Assembly: GCA_016721195.1 (NCBI GenBank)
Contig: JADKIO010000012.1
Coordinates: 161,832 to 225,831, forward strand
Direction: 5' to 3'
DNA length: 64,000 nt
Source: Candidatus Geothrix skivensis
Lineage (GTDB): Bacteria; Acidobacteriota; Holophagae; Holophagales; Holophagaceae
The position numbers were made by a program, and so were the translations under genes. The notes below the pieces were generated by a model. It was not told the DNA's origin, ran no database searches, and saw only the letters and a list, made by a program, of their open reading frames with translations. Position 1 is the first letter of the stretch, and every line of letters starts with the position of its first letter. Positions 54,789 through 63,043 of this stretch are shown one piece after another.

Positions 54789-54989
54789 GCCATGACCTCA
54801 ATGGGTATGTCCTGCAATGTGCTCACTTCTCGAATCCAAATAATGAAATATGCGGAGCTTAAGGGTCCGATGAATCCAGCCGGCCAGGTATGGGGTGTTC
54901 TACCCATACCTTCGGTAGGAAGCATGTAATCCCTGAATTCGGGGGCAAGCCCGCCGGATAGGAGGGCCCCGGCCTCCCCGCAGCAGGCC
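54789..54989. promoter_or_regulatory. AT-rich spacer with an inverted repeat between two glycosyltransferase genes
   Basis: 201 bases with no gene. It contains GGTATGGG (54887-54894) / CCCATACC (54903-54910), a perfect 8-bp inverted repeat with an 8-base loop, flanked by AT-rich sequence (54830-54930). It could be an operator, a terminator of the upstream gene or an internal promoter region for the WcaI-like gene. Confidence 0.45.
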
Positions 54990-56166
54990 TCAGGCCAAGG
55001 CCTCCCGGAACATGGCCCGGGTGGCCGCCACATCCTCCGAGGCCAGCAGGCGCTCCCGGCCATAGGCCTGGGCCCGCTCCCGCAGGGCGGCATGTTCCTC
55101 GGGGCCGAGGGCCGCCAGCTCCTCCAGCGCGGCGGTGAAGGCCGCCGGATCCTCCAGGGGGAGTTCCCGGCCCACCCCCAGCTCCTTGAGCCCCCGCCAG
55201 GGCGCCCGGTCGCTCAGCAGCACCGGGCAGCCCGCCAGGAGGGACTCCAGGATCACGTAGCCGTTGTTCTCCGCCTGGGTGGGGAAGAAGAACACATCGT
55301 GGGCGGCGAAGACCTGCAGGATCTCCCCGTGGGGCACCGGCCCCAGGTGCCGCACCCGGATGTGGCCGGGCAGGGTGGCCATGCTCTGCTGGCAGGCCGC
55401 CCAGTAGGCCCCGTCCCCGATGGGCCCCACGATCTCGAAGTCCACGGGGGCCTGCACCCCGCGCAGCGCTTCGAGGGCGAAGTGCAGGTTCTTTTTCGGG
55501 TCGATGCGGGAGACGAAGACCACCCGCAGGCTTCCAGCCGTCTTAGGATCACCCAGACCGACATCGGTTCCCAGGCGTGGGGGCAGATCAGGGGCGAAGG
55601 CAACCCGCGCCTCTCCCAGGTTCAAAGTACGAATTCCCTCGGACTCCTCCTGGCTGGTCGCATGAATGGTGACAGCGCGAAAATGACCCGTGGCCCGTGC
55701 CAACCCAAGAAACCACCGCTTCTTCATGAACTTGATGGGGGTCGCCCTCAAGGCCCCATCCATGAGCTCGCCGCGGGGGGCCAGCACCACGGGCACCCTG
55801 CGCCTGCCCTTCATGCGGTTGAGCAGAAGCGGGAGGATCGTGTAGCCAGGAGAGAAGGCACTGTTCAGGTAGATCAGATCCCAGGGTTCCTGCCAGCAGC
55901 CGGCGCAGCCCGCGGATCAGCTCCCAGGTCCCCGAAAAATGGTGGATCGCATAGCCCTCCGAAGCCATCGCCTCGGACCTCGCCGGGGCGGAATAGGGCT
56001 CCGGCTCCTGCAGATCGTGGGCGTCGGTGGCCACCACGAACTCGAAGTCTTCCTTCAGGTGGCCGATCAGGTTCACCAGGGCACGGATGGACCCGCCGCC
56101 CTTGTACCCTGGAAGGTAGTAGGCATTCAGGGCTAGGATCCGGGGTTTTCCTGTTGCGTCGCTCAT
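54990..56166 (-). CDS. Glycosyltransferase family 4, interrupted near 55880
   Basis: About 390 aa if repaired. The N-terminal part (RILALNAYYLPGYKGGGSIRAL, near residue 10) fits the GT-B acceptor loop. The written frame departs at about 55870-55885: in the other frame the sequence continues as WDLIYLNSAFSPGYTILPLL and then MKGRRRVPVVLAPRGELMDG to a full donor domain (VVFVSRIDPKKNLHFALEAL, FFFPTQAENNGYVILESLLA). The break lies at GGAACCCTGGG and needs loss of one base or gain of two. The start at 56166 is shared with the stop region of the next gene. Confidence 0.8.
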
Positions 56167-57372
56167 CTAGCCGAGTCCTTCGAGGTAGTCCTTTATCTTG
56201 CGGCACTGGGACAGCCAGTGCTTCTCTCGGATCATGAAGGCCCGGGCCCGGGCCCCGAGCTCCCGCCGCTGCTCCCGGGGAATCGCCTGGACGGCCCGGA
56301 TGCCCTGGGCGAGGCCTGCGGCCGTCTCCTCGTCCAGCACGTGCAGGTACTCGCCGTACTCCGCCTTCAGATGGCCCGTGTTCGTGGCCAGCACGGGCAC
56401 CGCCGACAGCAGCGCCTCGAACAGCTTCACGGGGAAGAAGTAGCGGGTGTTCCGGGCCTGGGTCTTCCGGATGACCAGGAGCAGATCAGCCTGCCGGTAG
56501 AGGGCGAGCACGCCCTCCAGGTCCAGGAAGCCATGCATGCGGATGCGCGGATCCGCCTGGGCGGCTGCCTCGATGCGGGGCGCCAGGGGCCCGGCCCCGG
56601 CGATGTCCAGGGACCACCCCTCGCCGGGCAGGTGCCGCATCGCCTCCAGCATCAGATCGAAGCCATTGGTCTCGTCCAGCTTCCCCACCGCCACCATTCG
56701 GAAGGGCCCGCCGGCCTCCGGCCGAGGCTCCGGCTGGGGTGACCGCTGGGTCCGCCGGATGAGCTCCTCGCCCACGCCCCCCTCCACCCGAAGGCAGGGC
56801 AGCCCCGGGGCGAAGTCCTGCTGGGTGGCCTCGGCCATGATCACCCGGCCATCCAGCCGGGGGATCAGGCACCGGTGCATCTGGAAATCCCACCGGAAGA
56901 AGGGGGTGTCGGGTACGGTCACGCCCGGCACTTCTATGTCATTGAGTGAAACGCAAAGCCGCGCCCCGGTGAGCCGGGCCGCCAGCCATACGAACAGCCC
57001 CGGGGGCACGGTCAGGTTGTAGGCCAGGATGACCCTCGGCTTCCCGAGCCGCGCCAGGGACCAGGCCGCCAGCCGGAAGAAGGTCGACAGCCCCAGCCCC
57101 AGCTGCTTGAAGGGCGTCACATTGAGGAAGCCCTGCAGGCGGAGCTCCGGCAGGCCGGCTTCCTTCAGCCGCTGCCCGGCGACCCACAGCTGCGGATGCT
57201 TGGGAAAGCTCGGCAGGGTCGCGAAGGACAGCACCAGGCTGGGCTGCAGCCCGAGCCCCGCCAGGCCTTTGACCACCTCCGTCTGGAAGAGGTTCCCGCT
57301 GCGGCTGAAGGGGGGGGCATTGTAAGGAGCCCGATCCGGAACCACCGAGCCCACATAGGCGAACTCAATCAT
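56167..57372 (-). CDS. Glycosyltransferase family 4 / group 1
   Basis: 401 aa. EFAYVGSVVPDRAPYNAPPF opens the protein. VILAYNLTVPPGLFVWLAA and VSLNDIEVPGV lie in the acceptor domain. The donor domain has FRMVAVGKLDETNGFDLMLE and the C-terminal FFPVKLFEALLSAVPVLATN motif with the E-x7-like acidic position. The function is addition of a sugar to a lipid-linked repeat unit; the sugar is unknown. The start overlaps the polymerase stop by 8 bases. Confidence 0.88.
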   Translation of the reverse strand: MIEFAYVGSVVPDRAPYNAPPFSRSGNLFQTEVVKGLAGLGLQPSLVLSFATLPSFPKHPQLWVAGQRLKEAGLPELRLQGFLNVTPFKQLGLGLSTFFRLAAWSLARLGKPRVILAYNLTVPPGLFVWLAARLTGARLCVSLNDIEVPGVTVPDTPFFRWDFQMHRCLIPRLDGRVIMAEATQQDFAPGLPCLRVEGGVGEELIRRTQRSPQPEPRPEAGGPFRMVAVGKLDETNGFDLMLEAMRHLPGEGWSLDIAGAGPLAPRIEAAAQADPRIRMHGFLDLEGVLALYRQADLLLVIRKTQARNTRYFFPVKLFEALLSAVPVLATNTGHLKAEYGEYLHVLDEETAAGLAQGIRAVQAIPREQRRELGARARAFMIREKHWLSQCRKIKDYLEGLG

Positions 57373-58699
57373 GGACCACCCCTGCCTCTAGGAGTGGCTT
57401 CGCGGCTTGTGACCGTGTCCAATGCCAGACGGCCAGAGTGACCACAAAGGCCGAGAGTCCCTCGCCGAACTGAAGGACCTGGTTGTTCGCGGGGAAGTAG
57501 AACAGCATGATCACGACTTGGGAAAAAAGGGATACGGCGATGGGGTTTCCCCCGTCAATCACATCCCGCCACAGGCGGGCGAACAATCCCCCGATCCAGA
57601 AGACCACCAGCAGCGTCCCTGGGAAGGACACATCCGATGCCAACCACGGGTAGATCGATGACCAGAGGCCCACAGAATCCCACCCCCGCGCCTCGATGCG
57701 TGCCGGATAGGTTCGACTGGCAAGATCGTCCCGATCGAGAATCCGCTCCACCTGTCGCTGAAGGAAAAACGAATTCCCGATGCCGTAGCAGGGGACCCAC
57801 GGTTCTTCCAGGCTCATGGCCAAAGCCTGGTAGCCCCCGGTCAGGTAAAAACTTAGCCCAAGAATTCCGACCCTGGTTTCTAAGGAAGCATTTGCAACCA
57901 GTGGGTGGTCCATATCCGCTTTTACATCGATATGAGAAAAGACTCCGCTAACCGCAAAACCGGCACCCTCACCGCGACTGATGGAGCCCGCTCTGAAAAA
58001 AAGAAAAAACGAGGACACCCCAATGCCAAGAATGCAAACCCAAACAAAAAGTAATCGCTTAGAGAGATTGAATCGCTTGCCAGCCGCCCCAGCAGCAATC
58101 AGCCAGGGCACGATGATCACCGTGTCGGCGATGGCCTTGTTGGTGCCCATCGAGATGAACATGGCAACCGTGGATAGGACGACAAACACCACACCGGCTT
58201 GCTGCACCCGCGAGAGTTCCTTCCAGTAATAGATCCCCAGTGGAACCGCGAGGGCAAGCAGGGGCCCAAGCAGGAAGCGTAGGTACTCTGCCAAGGGTGC
58301 CTGGTCTGCACTCGTTCGGAGGAGATAACTGGTATCGTAGGCGGCACCAGGATTGAGGAGCCCTTGGGCGACCTGAGGCAACATCGTTCCTGTCCGGAAC
58401 AGGTTGGTGGGGATGAAGACCAGAACAGAGACCCAGATCCCGACATTGACCAAGGCCTTCGAGCTCAATGCCCCTGAATAGGGAACAACGGTTTGGCGCA
58501 GGCCCTGCAAATAGCCAAGCAAGAGTGCCACATGGGCGAGGGTAAGGAAGGTATAGATCTTCCAGGGATGTGGGTTGTTCCAGTCCCAGGGGCCCCATGC
58601 AAAGACAGCAACGGTAAACCAGAGATAGACCTGGATGATCGCCATGGGCGCGAGATACCGCCATCCCAGGAAGGACGAAGGCCGCGTCGGTTCAACCAC
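57365..58699 (-). CDS. Polysaccharide polymerase or O-antigen ligase-like membrane protein, locus 2
   Basis: 444 aa with about ten to eleven transmembrane helices and a large loop before the last helices (residues about 260-350, holding ARIEARGWDSVGLWSSIYPW). No enzymatic motif, as usual for Wzy and WaaL. Placed between a flippase and glycosyltransferases, it is probably the Wzy polymerase of locus 2. The start overlaps the flippase stop by 8 bases. Confidence 0.78.
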   Translation of the reverse strand: MVEPTRPSSFLGWRYLAPMAIIQVYLWFTVAVFAWGPWDWNNPHPWKIYTFLTLAHVALLLGYLQGLRQTVVPYSGALSSKALVNVGIWVSVLVFIPTNLFRTGTMLPQVAQGLLNPGAAYDTSYLLRTSADQAPLAEYLRFLLGPLLALAVPLGIYYWKELSRVQQAGVVFVVLSTVAMFISMGTNKAIADTVIIVPWLIAAGAAGKRFNLSKRLLFVWVCILGIGVSSFFLFFRAGSISRGEGAGFAVSGVFSHIDVKADMDHPLVANASLETRVGILGLSFYLTGGYQALAMSLEEPWVPCYGIGNSFFLQRQVERILDRDDLASRTYPARIEARGWDSVGLWSSIYPWLASDVSFPGTLLVVFWIGGLFARLWRDVIDGGNPIAVSLFSQVVIMLFYFPANNQVLQFGEGLSAFVVTLAVWHWTRSQAAKPLLEAGVVHD

Positions 58700-60318
58700 A
58701 GGGGCTCCGGCGAAGGGGAATCAGCTTGACCAGGGACACTAACCCCGCACGGGCGCCTGGGCTGGCCCCCAAGCATAACGCCAGGAACATCGATACGAAG
58801 ACCAGTGCCCCAAGTGCAAGAATCGTCAGCCAGCCGAGGTTGGTCAACCCAGAGGCGGCATAGCCCAGCAGGATCAGCAGTCCCCCTCCCTGGAGGTATG
58901 TTCGCCCAAGGATGCGCCGGGACTCTGCCTGGGGCGAGGGACTGGCGGCCAGTTCCATCAGCCATCGATCCATCCAGACCAGGAAGGGAAGGCTGACGAG
59001 AATGCCAGCCATCGGAACGCCGTGGACACCCAGCAGGCGCATGCCCGCTGCCATCAGCGCCAGCCGAAGCAGGGCCTCGGCGGCGAGGATCCAGGAGCCC
59101 CGCTCTACTGCGCCGGTCGCCCGGTACAGGTAGTTCACTAGGTATGAGTCCCCGGTAACGACGAGTTGGACCGCGAAGAGCCCAGTCAGGAGAGACCCAC
59201 CAAAGGCCGCCTCCCCGACCCAGACCCGGACCAGGGACTGGTTTACCACGAGGAAGGCACAGGCCATCGCCATCGCCGTCACCAGTCGGAGGAAGCGGAG
59301 TTCCAGATACACCCGGCGGACTTCGGCGGGAGGGGCGGCGGCGGCGAGGTGGGCGAAACCCCCGTAGCTGGCGAAGCTGATCATATCCACCAGGTTCTTC
59401 CCCATCGGCGGCTTTGCGGGTCAGGTTGTAGACCAGGGCCACCTGCGGGCCCGCCAGACTGCCGACGATCGCCGTTTCACTCTGGGTGGCTAGGGCATAG
59501 CCGATCCCCCCCAGGGAGGTGGCTGGAATTGAGGCTATATAGGCCCGCAGCACCGTCCGGTCCAAACGGAAATGTCGTCGGAGGTCCGAGGGCACCACCT
59601 GGAGCAGGAACCAGATCCCCCCAGCCAGGGCCACCAGTGACCGGACGAGCATGGCCAAGGCCACCGCCCAGAGCCCCAGCCCCCGCCAGAGCATCGCCAA
59701 GGCCGTCAGCAGCCCCACGAGGGAAGCCGCGATCATGATCCCATTGATGAAGTGGGTCGACTGAATGGCCCGGGCCAGCCCAACGAAGGCGTTGTTGAAC
59801 AAGGAGAGCCCCGCCGCCAGGCAACCCACGGAGAAACAGGCACGGATCAGGTCAGCGTCCCCACCAGAGAGGTGGAAGAGGCCAGGGACCAGCGCCGCGA
59901 AAGTGAGGCCCAGTGCCGTCAGCACCAGGGTCACCAGACCCAGGACCAGGGTCCCCGTGAGGAACCACCGGCCGGCGGTGGCTTCATCCCGGCTGCCGTG
60001 GGCCGCCCCCACCCGCTGGATCATCAGGTTGGGCAGGCCCAGGTCCAGCACCTGGATCCAGTTCAGCAGATCCCCCGAGGCCAGCCAGGCCCCGTAGACG
60101 GTGGGGCCCACGCCGCGGAGGACGAAGGGCACCAGCAGCACCGCCTGCAGGGAAACCAGGAGGGTATTGGCGAAGTTCCCCATAAAGGAGTCCAGGGCCG
60201 CCCGGCGGCGGCCGGAAGCAGGGGTTCCGCCTCCCCGGTTTCCATAACTGTCTGGGCCCTCCGCCCTTGGGGCCTGCACGTGAATAGGGGAATCTCCGGA
60301 GCCCGGTTCGGAATCCAT
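58692..60318 (-). CDS. Polysaccharide flippase (Wzx-like), locus 2, interrupted near 59405
   Basis: About 541 aa if repaired. A disordered N-terminal extension (residues 1-40, charged) is followed by ALDSFMGNFANTLLVSLQAV and 12-14 transmembrane helices of the MOP flippase type. The frame breaks at GCCGCCGATGGGGAAG (about 59403-59412); in the other frame the chain continues MGKNLVDMISFASYGG to the stop at 58692. One extra or two missing bases would explain it. The written reading frame runs on to 58465 only as nonsense residues. The ATG at 60318 overlaps the stop of the small upstream frame (TGATG). Confidence 0.82.
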
Positions 60319-60473
60319 CACGGGCGGGACTCAACTACAGAAGGAATCCCATCTACTGAACGGACCCCTTGAGCGACTCCCTCGAGCACGGAAGTCGGCC
60401 CAGTCCGCGGGTCCCAGGTGGTGTCTGGGGATCCGTGCCAGGCGGGCTGGCTATGGAAATGGACGATCTTCAT
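60318..60473 (-). CDS. 51-aa frame resembling a glycosyltransferase N-terminus, possibly a remnant
   Basis: Reads MKIVHFHSQPAWHGSPDTTW and ends GVRSVDGIPSVVESRP. The first strand MKIVHFHS is the usual GT-B opening, but the protein stops after 51 residues. The stop overlaps the flippase start as TGATG, so it is positioned for coupled translation. It may be a short coding leftover of a deleted transferase, or a functional leader peptide. It is too short for a family assignment. Confidence 0.4.
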   Translation of the reverse strand: MKIVHFHSQPAWHGSPDTTWDPRTGPTSVLEGVAQGVRSVDGIPSVVESRP

Positions 60474-60531
60474 GGAACCCCACAACCTCATGGATCTGTA
60501 ACGGGAAAGTTGGTTTCGGGGCTCTGCCCCG

Positions 60532-61560
60532 CTAGACGGCTGGACTGGGCTCCCGTACGAGCCTGGCCAGCACCTTGCTGCGGTTCTGGAGGAACCAAGT
60601 GAGCGCCGTGGCCAGCACCAGGACCGCGAGGACCACCGTGCCCCGGGCCGGAGCGCTCTTGTCAATGGGCAGGTTCCCCGCATCGAGCACATTCAGGATG
60701 GGCATGTCGTTCTTTTCTTCGAGCAAGGCCTGCTCGCGACCGATGGCCAGGGTCGTGAGCAGCTGCGTACGAAGCTTCAGCTCGCTGTCGAGCCGCTGCC
60801 CCTTCAAACGCACCGAGGGGTCGGTACTCTGGAGGTAGTTCCGGTTGCCATCGAGGAAGACCCGGAAGGCTTCCTCCGCCTGGGCCAGCTCGATGCGGGC
60901 CTCGGCGAGTCGCTTTTCGGCGAAGGCCGCCTTGGCGCCCCCCCGGGTGCGGGCCTTGTCCACCACGAACTCATCTAGCATGGTCACCATTCTCTGCACC
61001 ACCTGCTGGCTGAGCTGGGGGCTTTCGGTCTCAACGATTAAGGTGAGCAGCTTCGACTTCGGATCCCGCCGAATGGTGATCCTAGTCTTCAGCTCCTTTA
61101 CGGCCCGGTCCAGGTTCTTCGTGTCCAGGAATTCGTAGAGCGTCTGCTGGCGGGACTGCGCGGCCCCCAGGAGCCAGGTGCGAACCTTGAAGGTGAACGT
61201 CGTTTTCAATAGCGATTCCCGCAGGGAGCGGCTGTTGAGGATATCCACATAGGCCGCGTCAGCACTCTCCTGGCCGGGGATGCTCACCCCCACCGCTGCT
61301 GCGGCCATGGCCGCAGCGCCACTGGTACCCGAGCGGCTGTCGGCGGCAAGGACCCGGGCCTCGGACTTGTACTGGTTTGGCAGGCAGATCATTACCAGGG
61401 CGGTCAGCACCCCCATAGTCAGGCCGACCATTAGGGGGGTCCGCCATGAAGGCCAAGCCCTTCGGATGGAATCAACCCAAGAGGATAGAAAAAACCCAAG
61501 CGGCAAGGGTGGACGGGGTCCTGAAGGGATCATAGGATTCAGGCTACCAGAGGGTTGCAT
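60532..61560 (-). CDS. Wzz-like polysaccharide co-polymerase, locus 2
   Basis: 342 aa. A proline-rich start (SGPRPPLPLGFFL), a first membrane helix ending ICLPNQYKSEARVLAADSRS, a long helical periplasmic domain, then ADLPIDKS-type SAPARGTVVLAVLVLATAL as the second helix. It aligns with the Wzz-like protein at 43848-44837 along its length (for example ADAAYVDILNSRSLRESLLK against DANFVDILNSRSMKEQLLQ). The ATG at 61560 has GGGAGA at good spacing. It is separated from the flippase side by a short gap holding the small remnant frame. Confidence 0.9.
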   Translation of the reverse strand: MQPSGSLNPMIPSGPRPPLPLGFFLSSWVDSIRRAWPSWRTPLMVGLTMGVLTALVMICLPNQYKSEARVLAADSRSGTSGAAAMAAAAVGVSIPGQESADAAYVDILNSRSLRESLLKTTFTFKVRTWLLGAAQSRQQTLYEFLDTKNLDRAVKELKTRITIRRDPKSKLLTLIVETESPQLSQQVVQRMVTMLDEFVVDKARTRGGAKAAFAEKRLAEARIELAQAEEAFRVFLDGNRNYLQSTDPSVRLKGQRLDSELKLRTQLLTTLAIGREQALLEEKNDMPILNVLDAGNLPIDKSAPARGTVVLAVLVLATALTWFLQNRSKVLARLVREPSPAV

Positions 61561-61575
61561 CGAGTATTCTCCCAA

Positions 61576-61811
61576 CCTTCGAAGAGCCCTTTCTCGTTGC
61601 CAAACGGCATAAAATTCGGCCCCTTAAGTGCGCTTCAAGAAACTCCCAATTCTCGCTCCCTCCAATTGCTGGGTTGGCCTGAGAGATTGGGGAGTGTAGA
61701 CCTCGACATGTACCACTGCGAGCGGCGGAGTATTACGGATGTGATGTTTGCTATTGGCATACCTAGGATTCTCATGAATAATTACATCTCAATCTTCGAC
61801 CACCTTAGTTC
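61576..61811. other. Low-GC spacer of foreign type between the wzz-like gene and the methyltransferase
   Basis: 236 bases, clearly AT-richer than the flanks. A minus-strand frame of about 46 residues (reading MRILGMPIANITSVILRRSQ) is present but cannot be assigned. The region may be the right flank of a transferred segment containing the methyltransferase. Confidence 0.4.
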
Positions 61812-62732
61812 TTAGGATTGTTTGATCGCACGAACGATTGCTTTATTGGCGTTGAAGGTATCGGTGGCCAACAACGGTCGTAAAATGGGTACAAACAGAG
61901 GTGCTAGCCAACCTGGTAAACCATTTTTTTGAAGCAAGTAAATTCGAACATAGAGTGCCATGGGCCACGAAAGTTCGTTACGCACTTCGATCTGGATTTC
62001 GCCAAAACCAGCATTCTGTAAGAGAAGCTGGAGCGATTGGGGCGTGTAATTTTGAAGGTGAAAGATCGATGTGCGCGCACGTTGCCACATGATGCCAATT
62101 TTACTGATCACAGGTAGCTTTTGAAGCACGTGCATTAATCGGTCGATGCGAGTGACCACGGGCGTATGAAAGTAGATCATGCCGCCGGACTTTAGGATTC
62201 GATTACACATGCTAAGCAAATAGCTAGGATCTGGCACGTGTTCTACGACATCCAACAAGGTGACGGCATCGAAGGAATTGGAGGCGATGGATGTGTAGTC
62301 AAAGTCTTCGTAGATCTTGTTTGCAATCCGGGTGATTTTCGACAGGTCACCACCGGGGATTTCATGCGCACTGATGTCAGTGAAGCCCTCTTGGTGCAGC
62401 AACTCCACGAATAATCCGTTGCCCGTGCCGATATCAAGGACGGTACTGTCCGCATGAAGAAAGGTTTTCAAATCGCGGATAGATCGGGCCATTTTCTTAC
62501 TGTTTTCGGATTCGATTTCCTTGTAGTACCCGCTGGAATCAAGGGTTGCATAAGCGAGGCCAAGCTCTTCACCTCGCACGTCGTTCCCAACAAAAACCGA
62601 TCCGCAATCGCGACACCGGTAGTGGCTTAAAGGAGACGTCGCACTGTGTTCATTCCAGGTATCACATAGAAATCCAACGGCTGCGCTCTTACATACCCTA
62701 CATTCCGCAAGCAATCGCACTGTATTGTCCAT
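61812..62732 (-). CDS. Low-GC class I SAM methyltransferase with N-terminal zinc-type cysteines
   Basis: 306 aa. The N-terminal CRVCKS (residues 11-16) and CRDCGS (40-45) form a C-x-x-C / C-x-x-C pair. The core has VLDIGTGNGLFVELLHQEGF near residue 97, DAVTLLDVVEHVPDPSYLL and GGMIYFHTPV as motifs of Methyltransf_23 type, and a C-terminal membrane-leaning segment. Proteins of this plan methylate sugars or lipid-linked intermediates in surface polysaccharide loci. Codon use and base composition are much more AT-rich than in neighbours (codons such as AAT, TTT and ATA are frequent), which points to horizontal gain. Confidence 0.85.
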   Translation of the reverse strand: MDNTVRLLAECRVCKSAAVGFLCDTWNEHSATSPLSHYRCRDCGSVFVGNDVRGEELGLAYATLDSSGYYKEIESENSKKMARSIRDLKTFLHADSTVLDIGTGNGLFVELLHQEGFTDISAHEIPGGDLSKITRIANKIYEDFDYTSIASNSFDAVTLLDVVEHVPDPSYLLSMCNRILKSGGMIYFHTPVVTRIDRLMHVLQKLPVISKIGIMWQRARTSIFHLQNYTPQSLQLLLQNAGFGEIQIEVRNELSWPMALYVRIYLLQKNGLPGWLAPLFVPILRPLLATDTFNANKAIVRAIKQS

Positions 62733-62769
62733 GCATGTATCCTATCTTCCTTTTACAGTTGTTTGTGGC

Positions 62770-62981
62770 ATGCACCCGAGCCCCGGACTTGAAATGGTTT
62801 GGCAGGCAAATCTTCACACTGGCCGTCAGCACCCCCATGATCAGACCGGCCCACATCGGCTCCGCAGCGTGGGCAAGACCCTTCGGATGGAACCAACCCA
62901 AGGGGACAGTAAGACCGCAAGCGTCGAGGGTGGGCGGGGTTCTATCGGTGTCATAGAATCCAGGCTACCAGAGGGTTGCAT
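62770..62981 (-). pseudogene. Truncated, frameshifted 5' fragment of a wzz-like gene
   Basis: Reads MQPSGSLDSMTPIEPRPPST, then SPWVGSIRRV, matching the start of the wzz-like gene at 60532-61560 (MQPSGSLNPMIPSGPRPPLP). The frame is lost at GCTGCGGAG (about 62860), after which the other frame gives GLIMGVLTASVKICLPNHFK, again like wzz. Homology ends near 62770, in the first periplasmic residues. It is a direct-orientation duplicate of about 61370-61560, with the low-GC methyltransferase between the copies. Confidence 0.8.
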
Positions 62982-63043
62982 CGATGGTTCTTCGATCCTT
63001 CACGGGGAATCTTTGGGAGGATTCAGTGCCGGAAAGGGACCCA

